DNA from: Megasphaera lornae
Lineage (GTDB): Bacteria > Bacillota > Negativicutes > Veillonellales > Megasphaeraceae
DNA length: 64,000 bases
NCBI RefSeq assembly: GCF_000214495.1
Contig: NZ_AFIJ01000032.1
Location: 59,177 to 123,176, forward strand
Reading direction: 5' to 3'
Under the pieces are notes generated by a model. It was not told where the DNA came from. It saw only the letters and a list, made by a program, of their open reading frames with translations, and ran no database searches. Of the stretch, positions 27,918 to 36,422 are shown piece after piece; position 1 is the first letter of the stretch, and every line of letters begins with the position of its first letter. The translations under genes and the position numbers were made by a program.

Positions 27918-28823
27918 CTATTTTTTATTTTGTATTTCTTCATATCGTCGGGTCCATTTCCACCGATTATGCAACCAGAACCAATCTTCCGGATATTGCC
28001 GAATATAGGCTTCCAATCTGTCATTTAAACATTGCGTAATCTCCCGCACCCGCGCTCTTTTCTCCGCCGCCGTAAGGGTTTTATCCCGGTCATAAGGGAA
28101 AATGGGCGGTGTCACTTCAATAACATAACAATACGGCGCAGGTTCCCGAATAAATAACGAATAAATAGGGTAATTTCCCAATCCCGCCAACTTGGCCGGA
28201 CCATCTGCCGTCAACGTGGTTTTTCCGAAAAACTTCACTGCAATTCCGGTCATTCCCGGGTCCTGATCCATTAACAAGCCGATGTAATGACCGCTATGCA
28301 ACAAGCGAATCATATCCCGAATTCCCGTTTTATACGTCACTTGTTGATGCATCATCGTTCTATATTCATTAATAAACCGATCTGCGCCCTTGTTATTTTG
28401 TTTCTGTGCCACCGAAATCAGCGGATAGCCTTCCATTGCCAACGCGGCTCCCAACATTTCCCAATTACCCGCATGAGAAGCCATAATAACAGCCCCTTTG
28501 CCGCTTTTTCGCAAAGCATCGAGATGTTCTTTACCGCGCCACGTAATCTGTAACCCGAACCCCCTTTTTTTATACAGCGGATACGTTAATACGGAAATAA
28601 TCATCGGCCCGAACCGTGTCGTACCGGCTTTCGCAATAGCCGTCGCCTGTTCCGGATCGGTCGTAATCCGGCAAGAAAGGATTTGCTCTTTTGCCAGCCG
28701 TTTTCTTTTCTTAGGCACCAGCAACCAAAAAAGTTCTCCCAAAAAAGTTCCCAGTACTTGCCGTTTTTTTCGCGATAAGCGACAAACGATCCAACTGAAC
28801 AGCTTCATAAATCTATACATCAT
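27918..28823 (-). CDS. lpxL: Lipid A biosynthesis acyltransferase (LpxL/HtrB family)
   Basis: 301 residues with an N-terminal membrane-associated segment. The LABLAT family H(X4)E/D catalytic pattern is in ASHAGNWEMLGAALAM; GLLMDQDPGMTGIAVKFFG follows as in LpxL/LpxM. It likely adds a secondary acyl chain to Kdo2-lipid A at the inner membrane. Two consecutive ATG codons (28823 and 28820) are possible; AAAGGTG fits the second slightly better. It follows lpxD by 8 bases. Confidence 0.88.
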   Translation of the reverse strand: MMYRFMKLFSWIVCRLSRKKRQVLGTFLGELFWLLVPKKRKRLAKEQILSCRITTDPEQATAIAKAGTTRFGPMIISVLTYPLYKKRGFGLQITWRGKEHLDALRKSGKGAVIMASHAGNWEMLGAALAMEGYPLISVAQKQNNKGADRFINEYRTMMHQQVTYKTGIRDMIRLLHSGHYIGLLMDQDPGMTGIAVKFFGKTTLTADGPAKLAGLGNYPIYSLFIREPAPYCYVIEVTPPIFPYDRDKTLTAAEKRARVREITQCLNDRLEAYIRQYPEDWFWLHNRWKWTRRYEEIQNKK

Positions 28824-28831
28824 ATCACCTT

Positions 28832-29851
28832 TTACTTATCCAAAGCCGCCAATCTTTCTTCCAATTCTTTCACGCGTTTTACCAACTCGGGAAGATGCTT
28901 TAAATGAGCCTGCGTTCTGCTCCATTCCATATGGGGACGAGCGGGAAATCCGGCATACACGCCGCCGCCTTTTATGTTCCCCGTAATGCCGGTTTTACCG
29001 GCAAAAACAGTATTGTCTCCGATCGTAATATGGCCGGTACAGCCCGTCTGTCCTGCAAACGTAACATGATTTCCCGCCTTAGTACTCCCGGCAATACCGG
29101 TTTGTGCAATTAAAAAACAATCGTCACCAATTTCCACATTATGTCCCAAATGTACGAGATTATCAATTTTAGTACCTCGACCGACCGCCGTGGCTCCCAT
29201 CGTACCGTTATCAATACAAGTGCACGCACCCACTTCCACATCATCGCCAATCGTAACATTGCCGATTTGCGGAATGCGAATATGTTTTCCCTGTTCCGTA
29301 GCGAATCCGAACCCTTCCCCGCCAATAACGGCATGTGCCCGAATGACATTGTGATTACCGATAACGCAATTTTCATGAATAACAGCGCCCGGATAGACAG
29401 TAGTACCCTCGCCAATCTGTGCTTGATCTCCGATAAACACATATGGATAAATAGTACAATGTGCGCCAATCTTGACATTTTTACCGATAACCGCATACGG
29501 CATAATGGCCGTGTATGCGCCAATGTCGGCACTCTTGTCGATCACGGCCGTGGGATGAATGCCGGGTTCAACCGTTTGTCGCGGATGAAATAATGTCAGC
29601 AATCGTGAAAATGCCAAACGCGGGTTTTCTACCACCAACAGCGTATTCTTTCCTGCCGGAATCTCCGCCGTCACCATAACGGCACCCGCATCTACTTGCG
29701 GCACATATTCCGTATACGGAGCTACGGCAAACGTAATATCTGTTTTTTTCGCTTCCGCCAGACTTTTAACATCAGTAATATATCGGTTGCCGTCTCCGAT
29801 TACATGCCCGCCTAAAAATGTTGCCAATTCTTGTATTGTTTTTCTCACCAT
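28832..29851 (-). CDS. lpxD: UDP-3-O-acylglucosamine N-acyltransferase
   Basis: 339 residues. Third step of lipid A synthesis. The N-terminal uridine-binding domain (TIQELATFLGGHVIGDGN, ITFAVAPYTEYVPQVDAGA) is followed by a left-handed beta-helix of hexapeptide repeats (IGAYTAIMPYAVIGKNVKIG and onward). LVHLGHNVEIGDDCFLIAQT contains the catalytic His region, followed by a C-terminal helix. It links the OM assembly genes to LPS synthesis in the same operon. Confidence 0.95.
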   Translation of the reverse strand: MVRKTIQELATFLGGHVIGDGNRYITDVKSLAEAKKTDITFAVAPYTEYVPQVDAGAVMVTAEIPAGKNTLLVVENPRLAFSRLLTLFHPRQTVEPGIHPTAVIDKSADIGAYTAIMPYAVIGKNVKIGAHCTIYPYVFIGDQAQIGEGTTVYPGAVIHENCVIGNHNVIRAHAVIGGEGFGFATEQGKHIRIPQIGNVTIGDDVEVGACTCIDNGTMGATAVGRGTKIDNLVHLGHNVEIGDDCFLIAQTGIAGSTKAGNHVTFAGQTGCTGHITIGDNTVFAGKTGITGNIKGGGVYAGFPARPHMEWSRTQAHLKHLPELVKRVKELEERLAALDK

Positions 29852-29863
29852 TTACGGCCCCTT

Positions 29864-30283
29864 TTACTTTAATTTTGCAATAACATCCGCTGTTACATCG
29901 ATACCGCCCTGCGGTACCGCTTCTTTATACACAATAATTCCGACTTTTTTTTCTTTTGCAATTTCCGCCAGCTTTCCTTCCATTTGTGATTGGAACTGCT
30001 GTTGCATGCTCATACTGTAAGCTTGCATATTTTGCTGTATTTTTTGTTCCTGTTGCTGATATGCCGCCGGGGACAACGTTGCCTTAGCCTGCTGCAAATC
30101 TTTTTCTTGTGCCGCTTGTTTCGCTTCTATTTGTTTTTTTATTTTTTGTGCCGCCGGCGCTTTTTCCATTACTTGATTCATATCTACCGTACCGATTTTA
30201 TCACCATTACCGCAGCCGGCCATCATCGCGGCGATCATTAAAATAGATATACCTGCCCCGATTCTTTTTTTTACATTCTTCAT
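29864..30283 (-). CDS. Skp/OmpH family periplasmic chaperone, lipoprotein form
   Basis: 139 residues. The signal peptide ends in a lipobox-like MMAGCGNG, so the mature protein would be lipid-anchored at Cys 24. The core is a Gln/Lys-rich helical hairpin (KAPAAQKIKKQIEAKQAAQE) with the beta-strand ends typical of Skp: IGTVDMNQVM at the start and GGIDVTADVIAKLK at the end. It is one of three consecutive OmpH-like genes between the POTRA-like gene and lpxD. Confidence 0.85.
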   Translation of the reverse strand: MKNVKKRIGAGISILMIAAMMAGCGNGDKIGTVDMNQVMEKAPAAQKIKKQIEAKQAAQEKDLQQAKATLSPAAYQQQEQKIQQNMQAYSMSMQQQFQSQMEGKLAEIAKEKKVGIIVYKEAVPQGGIDVTADVIAKLK

Positions 30284-30298
30284 GTTCCTGCCTCCTAT

Positions 30299-31225
30299 TT
30301 ATTTCATTTTAATGATAATATCGTCGGTTACATCACGAGCCTCGCCTTCAGGATAAGGAGTATCAACAATAAGTGCCAAGCCCTGTTCATGCGCCACTGC
30401 AGCCGCCTGTGTCCGAATATCCGCTATCATTTTTTCTCGTAAATCCACTAGTCTTTTTTGTTTTTGTGCTAATCGTTGTTGCCATTTCCGTTGTTGTACC
30501 GCAGTCATTTGTTGTGCCCGCCGTGCTTCCCGTTGCCGGATTTGCGCGGCAAGCCGCTGCTCTTGTCGAAGCCTTTCCTGTTGCTGCAACTGCCGCCGAT
30601 ATACGTCACATTCGCTTTGCAATCGTTGCTGATAGTCGGCAAGCGCCTTCGCATCCTGCGGACTCAGCTTTCCCGTCGTTCCATACCGCATTTGTTGTAC
30701 GTGTTGTTGCCATTGCCGACGAAGCTGCTGCCGTTCTTCCCTACTAAGACCGCTATTTTGTTCTTGCAGTTGTAAATTAACCAACTGCAATGTTTCTTCT
30801 TTAGCTGCCGACGACGCCTGCTCCGACTCGCCGGCCGCCAATGCGGCATACCGCTTTAATACTTTTTCTTGTACTTCCTGTTCTTTCTGTTCCTGCTTTT
30901 CACGTATATCCGCCTCCATCATAATCTGCCGAGCCTGCGCCGCCAACTCGTCTTGCCGTGTAAGCTGCGCTTCCGCCGCCATTTGCAGCGCGCTCTCTCG
31001 ACACGCGGCTTCATATTGCGAAGACAGTCGTCGGTATTCCAACTCCTGTTGATGATAGGTTGCATACGCAGGATGGCTCATCAGTATACGATCCACGTCG
31101 GCCCGGGCATAAATAGGAGAAGCGACAGGGGCCGGTTGTTGCACCTGAACCGCCTGCCACCTAAAAAAAAGCGCCGCTCCCATTATGACCATAAGACCTG
31201 CCGCGATGGCTATTTTCCGTTTCAC
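30299..31225 (-). CDS. Long OmpH/Skp-like protein with extended coiled coil
   Basis: 308 residues, about twice the normal Skp length. An N-terminal membrane anchor (KIAIAAGLMVIMGAALFFRW) is followed by the OmpH-like start IYARADVDRILMSHPAY. Then come about 200 residues of Gln/Arg-rich coiled coil and the typical C-terminal strand (EGEARDVTDDIIIKMK). It starts at GTG 31225 four bases after the stop of the preceding ompH, without a clear ribosome binding site, so coupling is likely. Probably a longer-reach periplasmic chaperone or scaffold; function inferred from family only. Confidence 0.75.
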   Translation of the reverse strand: MKRKIAIAAGLMVIMGAALFFRWQAVQVQQPAPVASPIYARADVDRILMSHPAYATYHQQELEYRRLSSQYEAACRESALQMAAEAQLTRQDELAAQARQIMMEADIREKQEQKEQEVQEKVLKRYAALAAGESEQASSAAKEETLQLVNLQLQEQNSGLSREERQQLRRQWQQHVQQMRYGTTGKLSPQDAKALADYQQRLQSECDVYRRQLQQQERLRQEQRLAAQIRQREARRAQQMTAVQQRKWQQRLAQKQKRLVDLREKMIADIRTQAAAVAHEQGLALIVDTPYPEGEARDVTDDIIIKMK

Positions 31226-31228
31226 GAA

Positions 31229-31714
31229 TTACTGTGCCGACTGCGAACTTAGCTTCTTGGCCACTTGGTCGGTAATATCCGTGCCGCCATATAAAACCGC
31301 ACGCTTATCCAGCACTACGCTGAGTCCCTTCGTTTTGGCCACATCACCGATGGCACTTTCTACTTTTCCTTGCACATTTTTAACCAATTCCTGATTTTTT
31401 TGGGCCAATTCTCCCTGCATTTTCTGAAATAACTCTTGCTTTTGTGCATCCGTCATATTCGCCGATTGTTGTTCAAATTGTTTTTGCATAGCCGCACTGA
31501 GCTGCTGCATCTGCTGTTGTGCAGCTTGAATATCCTTATTATCGGGCGGTACCGCTTTACTCATATCCACTACCCCCACATTACTGGAAGGCGCGGCTTC
31601 TACAGGATTTCCCATTTGCATAAGTGCCAAGCCGGCAATACTTAAAACGAACACTAACGCAATTACGGCAGAAAATACTTTTACATTTTTTTTATTTCCC
31701 AATTCCGACATCAT
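31229..31714 (-). CDS. Skp/OmpH family outer membrane protein chaperone
   Basis: 161 residues. An N-terminal hydrophobic signal or anchor (VFSAVIALVFVLSIAGLAL) precedes a canonical Skp layout: SNVGVVDMSKAVPPD, a helical hairpin rich in Gln (IQAAQQQMQQLSAAMQKQF), and YGGTDITDQVAKKL at the end. Skp escorts unfolded outer-membrane proteins to BamA, which is encoded two genes upstream. AAAGGAG precedes the start. Confidence 0.88.
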   Translation of the reverse strand: MMSELGNKKNVKVFSAVIALVFVLSIAGLALMQMGNPVEAAPSSNVGVVDMSKAVPPDNKDIQAAQQQMQQLSAAMQKQFEQQSANMTDAQKQELFQKMQGELAQKNQELVKNVQGKVESAIGDVAKTKGLSVVLDKRAVLYGGTDITDQVAKKLSSQSAQ

Positions 31715-31729
31715 CTGGACATTACTCCT

Positions 31730-33004
31730 TTACATATACCCTATTAATCGAACCCATTGCGCTTTTTCAGCAATAATATATTCTATTCCCATATATTCAT
31801 GTGGCCGATATTGAATTCCCAATTCATTTTCTTTTTGTTTTAAATTACGTTCCAACCGAACTTGCCAATGATCATTCCATTTTTGTGTGAACCAAATATA
31901 ATACGCCCGCGGAAACGTTTCGTACTGAATTCCCAGCTTCGTATCGGGTCCCCACCTATAATAATATCCCAAAAGACCGTTCCATCGTAACGTAGCCGGT
32001 GTAAATCGACCGGATATAAACAGTTCCGAAGAACCTCCCCATTTACGTCCCAAGGTTCCTTCCACCACCGTATCTCCTTGCGTGTCGGATCTTCCCATAT
32101 CCACATACACGCGCCCTTGTACGTCATATTTTTCAGTATGAGGCTGCAAAGAAATAATCGCGGTTTCGTCTCCCACTTGCAGAGAAGAAAGTACTTGTAA
32201 TCTATAGTTACGCACAATATCCTGCGCCTGTACTTCCTGTCTAATCTGTTCCTGTAATTCGGGCATATGTCGCCGGACAAACGCCGCCGGCAATCCGATA
32301 AGGGACAAATACTGCGCGGCCAAATGTCGACGCACGCCCCAAAACAGCGTACGCGGTAAATTTTCGGAATGCAATCGTATCTCTACTTTACGAATAACCG
32401 GTTGTTTAGGAACGAAGACCGCCTTTACCACACACGTGCGTCCGGGTTGCACCGTAATATGAGGATAAAATTCAGGCAGCGCCCGTGCCGATTCGGCAGT
32501 TAAAATTTCCTGTACCGCATTTCCGGCCCAATCCAAAGAGTCAATCGGCAAGCCGATCAGCGCATTCTCCGCCACCGCCTGCACAGGCTGCAAATCGGCC
32601 TGCATATAGCTTTTTCCCGACGCCGACACGGCACCGTAATCATATACGACGCGCACCGCCCGCACCGTATTTCCCCAAGGTCGTAAATACACTTGCAATT
32701 GCGTATCCGTCCCGGGAATCAGTTGTATCCGCTCAACAGTATACCCAATTAATACCCGATTGACAATATCATTTAATGTGCGATTATATTCTTCTTGCCG
32801 TTGTTGCAAATCTTGTGTATCCCGTGCCAACAGCACGTGATTTCCCACCGTTTGTATACCGGCCTGCATCCGTTTTTCAGCCAATGCGGGCAGGCCGACG
32901 CCTACGGTTCGTACGGTAACCGTGACATGACTTACCGTACGGGCGGCAACTATATTGCAGGGAAGTATAGCCGCCGCTATTGCAATAATCCACGCTTTCC
33001 CCAT
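31730..33004 (-). CDS. Uncharacterised envelope protein with POTRA-like and barrel-like parts
   Basis: 424 residues with a signal peptide (AWIIAIAAAILPCNIVAA). I do not recognise a named family. Residues about 75-230 look like alternating strands and helices as in POTRA domains (YTVERIQLIPGTDTQLQVYL, VIRKVEIRLHSENLPR). The last 130 residues are amphipathic strands rich in aromatic residues (RWNGLLGYYYRWGPDTKLG, AYYIWFTQKWNDHWQVRL), like a short outer-membrane barrel. It sits 6 bases downstream of bamA and 15 bases upstream of an ompH, so a role in outer-membrane assembly is likely by context. Confidence 0.6.
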   Translation of the reverse strand: MGKAWIIAIAAAILPCNIVAARTVSHVTVTVRTVGVGLPALAEKRMQAGIQTVGNHVLLARDTQDLQQRQEEYNRTLNDIVNRVLIGYTVERIQLIPGTDTQLQVYLRPWGNTVRAVRVVYDYGAVSASGKSYMQADLQPVQAVAENALIGLPIDSLDWAGNAVQEILTAESARALPEFYPHITVQPGRTCVVKAVFVPKQPVIRKVEIRLHSENLPRTLFWGVRRHLAAQYLSLIGLPAAFVRRHMPELQEQIRQEVQAQDIVRNYRLQVLSSLQVGDETAIISLQPHTEKYDVQGRVYVDMGRSDTQGDTVVEGTLGRKWGGSSELFISGRFTPATLRWNGLLGYYYRWGPDTKLGIQYETFPRAYYIWFTQKWNDHWQVRLERNLKQKENELGIQYRPHEYMGIEYIIAEKAQWVRLIGYM

Positions 33005-33010
33005 ACGACC

Positions 33011-35068
33011 TTAAAATTTACCGCCAAAGCTGAAGTGGAACTTACCGCCGTTCTGTCCCCAGGCATAATCCAACCGTACCGGTCCGATAGGCGTAGTAAC
33101 GCGGAAGCCGACACCTGCCGATTCATGGACTTTATGACTGGAATGATACCAGCTGATGTTTTCCGTCCCGCCCCACGCATTGCCGACATCGGTAAATACT
33201 ACGCCTTGTATTTTCTTAGCAATCGGATAGCGATATTCCAATGTGACGGCATACATTTTATTACCGCGAAATTCATCGTCTTCATACCCGCGAATCGTAT
33301 CCGCTCCGCCCAAAGTAAATAAGTCATTATAGGGCAAGCTGCCGAACGCCGTGCCGCCCATAACCCGCAACGCGGCAACATGTCCATGACCTAAAGCCCG
33401 ATATAACCGTGCTTCGCCGATGAGTTTTGTATAATTAAAATTACCGCCCAACCCATGGCCGGCCATAATACCGGTAAATGCCAATCGCTTTCCTTGCGAC
33501 GGGTCAAATACATTATCCCGATTATCAAAAACATGGGACCAGGTCAACGTATGTACACGTCCGAAATTATTCTTAAAATACGTTTCATCTTGCGTATAAT
33601 TCAACCCGCTTAAATATCGGGAATATTCATTATTCTTGGCTTCCAACGTAAAATAATCGCCTGTATATTCACTGCGCGAACGACCATATGTCACGCTGAA
33701 CCCGCGTGTTTTCTTTTCATAAGAGGCCACTGCCCCTTTATCGCCATAGTCCGTATATTGCCCTTTACGGTCATAAAAATTGAAGCCCAACGAATCGCCG
33801 TATTTATTCAGCCACGGATGCGTATACGAAAGGGAATGATTCTTATTGGAACTGCTTTTACCGCCGAACTCCCAATTTAAAGCCACCTTATCCCCTGTAC
33901 CGCGAAGATTCGTTTCACTCAGCCCGATAATTCCGACCAACCCGTCCGATTCGGAATAGCCTGCGCCAATCGTGACCGATCCTGTTTTTTGTTCCGCTAC
34001 ATCGATTTCTAAAATGACATTTTGTCGATTTCGTTGCCCTTGCAATAACCGTACATTTACGTCCTCAAAATACCCTGTATTATAAATCCGTTGAATACTT
34101 CTGCTGACCAACGCCTTATTAAAAATATCACCTTTACCGAAACGCATTTCCCGTAAAATAACCCGATCCTTGGTTTTCGTATTGCCGCGAATGAAAATAT
34201 CTTCCACATGCGCTTCCGCAATACGAATATGCAAAATCCCGCGGTCATCCATCTTCACTTCCGACACATGATTGAGCATGTATCCCCAATTATTATATAA
34301 CGTATTAATATTGGAAACATCTTTACTGATTAAGGTTGTATTTAAGACCGTCCCGGGTTGTACATTCAACAATTTTCCCAGCGTCGATGCGGGAATGGAT
34401 TCATTACCTGTGAGCTCAATTCCCCGAACCGTCGGGTTTACCCGTACATGATATACCAGCGAAACGCCTTCGGGAACAACCTGAAACGCAGGTTTCACTA
34501 CGGCAAACAAGCCGCTCGACCCGATGCTGTTCACATCGTGCCGTAAATATTCTCCATTTACAGTATCGCCGATGCGCAATGCCAACCGTTTTTTCAACAC
34601 GTCCGCCAATTTATCGTCCGGTAACGCGGAAAATTTAATAGACGTAATCGTTTTTCCTATATACGGCGCAATCTCCGAATCGCTTACCGCATCCCCGTAG
34701 GGTAAACTCATTTCCTGTCCTTGCGGTAAAACAGCTACGGCATACTTCGGCACGGTCTGATCAATATGAACATCATTAATGCCCGAAAAATACCCTACCG
34801 GGGTCCCCGGTAAAGTAGACAGGAGCGGCAACGGTTCCGGTAAGTTCCGAACGGCGTCGTTTTGCGCCTGTTCCGCCTGTTGCTTTACGATAGACGCATT
34901 CTTTTTAGTAGAAAGATTCGTCATATCCGATTGTGTCCGATGCGCAACACCGGACGTCGCAATACTTTGCCCTTCCGCGGGAGTGGAAGCCGAAGCCGCA
35001 AAAACCGTACCGGTCATTAAAGAACCGGTCATCAGCGCAATCAACATTTTCTTTTTACGTGTGTTCAT
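33011..35068 (-). CDS. bamA: Outer membrane protein assembly factor BamA (Omp85)
   Basis: 685 residues. Signal peptide MLIALMTGSLMTGTVFAASA, a linker, then about three POTRA domains (TITSIKFSALPDDKLADVL, VRGIELTGNESIPASTLGKL, VEDIFIRGNTKTKDRVILRE). A 16-strand barrel from about residue 360 includes the lid-loop motif DTIRGYEDDEFRG and ends in GKFHFSFGGKF with the terminal aromatic. It inserts outer-membrane proteins. GGAGG precedes the ATG. Fewer POTRAs than the five of E. coli, as usual for Negativicutes. Confidence 0.96.
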   Translation of the reverse strand: MNTRKKKMLIALMTGSLMTGTVFAASASTPAEGQSIATSGVAHRTQSDMTNLSTKKNASIVKQQAEQAQNDAVRNLPEPLPLLSTLPGTPVGYFSGINDVHIDQTVPKYAVAVLPQGQEMSLPYGDAVSDSEIAPYIGKTITSIKFSALPDDKLADVLKKRLALRIGDTVNGEYLRHDVNSIGSSGLFAVVKPAFQVVPEGVSLVYHVRVNPTVRGIELTGNESIPASTLGKLLNVQPGTVLNTTLISKDVSNINTLYNNWGYMLNHVSEVKMDDRGILHIRIAEAHVEDIFIRGNTKTKDRVILREMRFGKGDIFNKALVSRSIQRIYNTGYFEDVNVRLLQGQRNRQNVILEIDVAEQKTGSVTIGAGYSESDGLVGIIGLSETNLRGTGDKVALNWEFGGKSSSNKNHSLSYTHPWLNKYGDSLGFNFYDRKGQYTDYGDKGAVASYEKKTRGFSVTYGRSRSEYTGDYFTLEAKNNEYSRYLSGLNYTQDETYFKNNFGRVHTLTWSHVFDNRDNVFDPSQGKRLAFTGIMAGHGLGGNFNYTKLIGEARLYRALGHGHVAALRVMGGTAFGSLPYNDLFTLGGADTIRGYEDDEFRGNKMYAVTLEYRYPIAKKIQGVVFTDVGNAWGGTENISWYHSSHKVHESAGVGFRVTTPIGPVRLDYAWGQNGGKFHFSFGGKF

Positions 35069-35080
35069 AAAAATCCTCCA

Positions 35081-35524
35081 TTATTCATTCTGTATTTCCG
35101 TACTTTGCAAACTGCGACAAGCCGCTTGTACGGTTTCCTGCATTTGTCGTGTCGATAACACCGCAGCATTATCGTCGGTACGTGTTACGATTTTCTCCGG
35201 TACACATGCCGTTTTCGAGGCTGCCGACGGTACCGTTCGTAAAGGCGCGGGTGTCGCCCGGACGGAATTTCTTTGTCCTCTTAAAGAGGCGGATTCCTTT
35301 CGCTCCGCAGTTTCTCCTGCGGCCGGCGACGGGGCTCCTTTATGCAACGATTGTACTGCAATATCGGAAGTTACGGTAGGTACGGGAGCGACGGATAAAG
35401 CCCGGATCCCCACACCGGCACCGATAAAAACAATAGCGGCAACAATATACATCCCGTACGATTTGAAATACGCGGCCGAAGTATGGTGCTTGCGCATATT
35501 TTTCATTTCCGCCTCAGCCAACAT
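35081..35524 (-). CDS. Small single-pass membrane protein before bamA (main part)
   Basis: 147 residues from ATG 35524. It has a short charged helix (MLAEAEMKNMRKHH), a membrane helix (YIVAAIVFIGAGVGIRALSV), then a low-complexity Ala/Ser/Thr/Pro-rich periplasmic tail with three cysteines, ending in a short helix. No family recognised. A frame of 188 residues runs up to 35647 but has a poor start. A better-started short frame (35541-35639) would join this one if the A8 run at 35552 had seven bases, giving one protein of about 185 residues with a continuous N-terminal helix. Confidence 0.6.
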   Translation of the reverse strand: MLAEAEMKNMRKHHTSAAYFKSYGMYIVAAIVFIGAGVGIRALSVAPVPTVTSDIAVQSLHKGAPSPAAGETAERKESASLRGQRNSVRATPAPLRTVPSAASKTACVPEKIVTRTDDNAAVLSTRQMQETVQAACRSLQSTEIQNE

Positions 35525-35540
35525 TAAATTCAATTCTCCT

Positions 35541-35639
35541 CTAATGTCCGCTTTTTTTTGCAAACTCCGTTTCCGCCTTTTCCAACCATTTACGTGCAGA
35601 TCGGAGTTGTAAAAGCAGCCGTTTATCCGACCTTCCCAT
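35541..35639 (-). CDS. Short frame, probable true N-terminus of the membrane protein before bamA
   Basis: 32 residues: an ATG with AAAGGAG nine bases upstream, then a basic amphipathic helix (KRLLLQLRSARKWLEKAE) that stops at TAG soon after an A8 run. With one base fewer in the run the helix continues directly into the downstream frame (AKKADIRGELNLMLAEAEMK). Either a frameshifted single gene, a slippage-controlled gene, or a genuine separate small protein. Confidence 0.5.
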   Translation of the reverse strand: MGRSDKRLLLQLRSARKWLEKAETEFAKKSGH

Positions 35640-35759
35640 AGCGCCACTCCTTTCGGAATATGTTATTACTATCCTAAAAAAGAGCTTATTTTGTAACAGA
35701 TAAATTATATCAAAATAATTATTTTATTCCTTTTTTTCTTTACTTTTCACGTCATTACT

Positions 35760-36407
35760 TTATATCCCCTCTATTTTTTCTTTTTTTCGTACCAGTTGTC
35801 CGAACATACCGCGCAATCGATGAATCCCGCGTTGCCGCAACCGATATACATAGGCAACACTGACAGATAATTCCGCCGCAATGTTTTTTTGTTGTCTGTC
35901 CTGTAAATATACCCCGGCCAACACGGTCCGCTCTTTTTTCGGTAACCGCGGAAACAGCCGCAACACTTCTTCTGCCAACAAATGTTTTTCCGTCTGTCGG
36001 CCGGTATCTTTTTCCGGATCACAAAGCAGGTCTTGCAAAGAGACCCCCATATCATCCACTTCATTCAAAGATTGACAGCTGCTCCCCCCTTCACGTCGCA
36101 AATATTCTAAAATCTCTCCGCGAATACGATGCACTGCATACAGAGAAAATGCCACTCCCTGTTGTATCCGAAAATGCTCCACCGCTTCAATTAATCCTAC
36201 CGTTCCTTCCTGAATGGCGTCGGGAATCCATTCAGAATGCATCGATAACCGCATGACTTCTTTGAATACTAACGGCTGATACTGCTCAATAAGTCGCGCT
36301 CGCGCCTGCATATTTCCCTGTTCTTTATAGGCCCGCCAAAGGGTTTGTTCTTCTTCACGAGTAAGCAGTGTTATTTTTTTTAATTCTTCTAAATACGAAG
36401 TCAGCAT
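35760..36407 (-). CDS. Sigma-70 family RNA polymerase sigma factor
   Basis: 215 residues. Region 2 is clear (IEQYQPLVFKEVMRLS, DAIQEGTVGLIEAVEHF) with HRIRGEILEYLRREGG, the FliA/SigF-like region 2-3 boundary. Region 4 is near the C-terminus (LPKKERTVLAGVYLQDRQQ, NIAAELSVSVAYVYRLRQRG). It is too short for a housekeeping sigma and looks like a group 3 member. It lies between tamB and the bamA cluster with no anti-sigma gene nearby, suggesting control of envelope genes, but targets are unknown. Confidence 0.88.
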   Translation of the reverse strand: MLTSYLEELKKITLLTREEEQTLWRAYKEQGNMQARARLIEQYQPLVFKEVMRLSMHSEWIPDAIQEGTVGLIEAVEHFRIQQGVAFSLYAVHRIRGEILEYLRREGGSSCQSLNEVDDMGVSLQDLLCDPEKDTGRQTEKHLLAEEVLRLFPRLPKKERTVLAGVYLQDRQQKNIAAELSVSVAYVYRLRQRGIHRLRGMFGQLVRKKEKIEGI

Positions 36408-36422
36408 GTCCCTTTTCCACCT

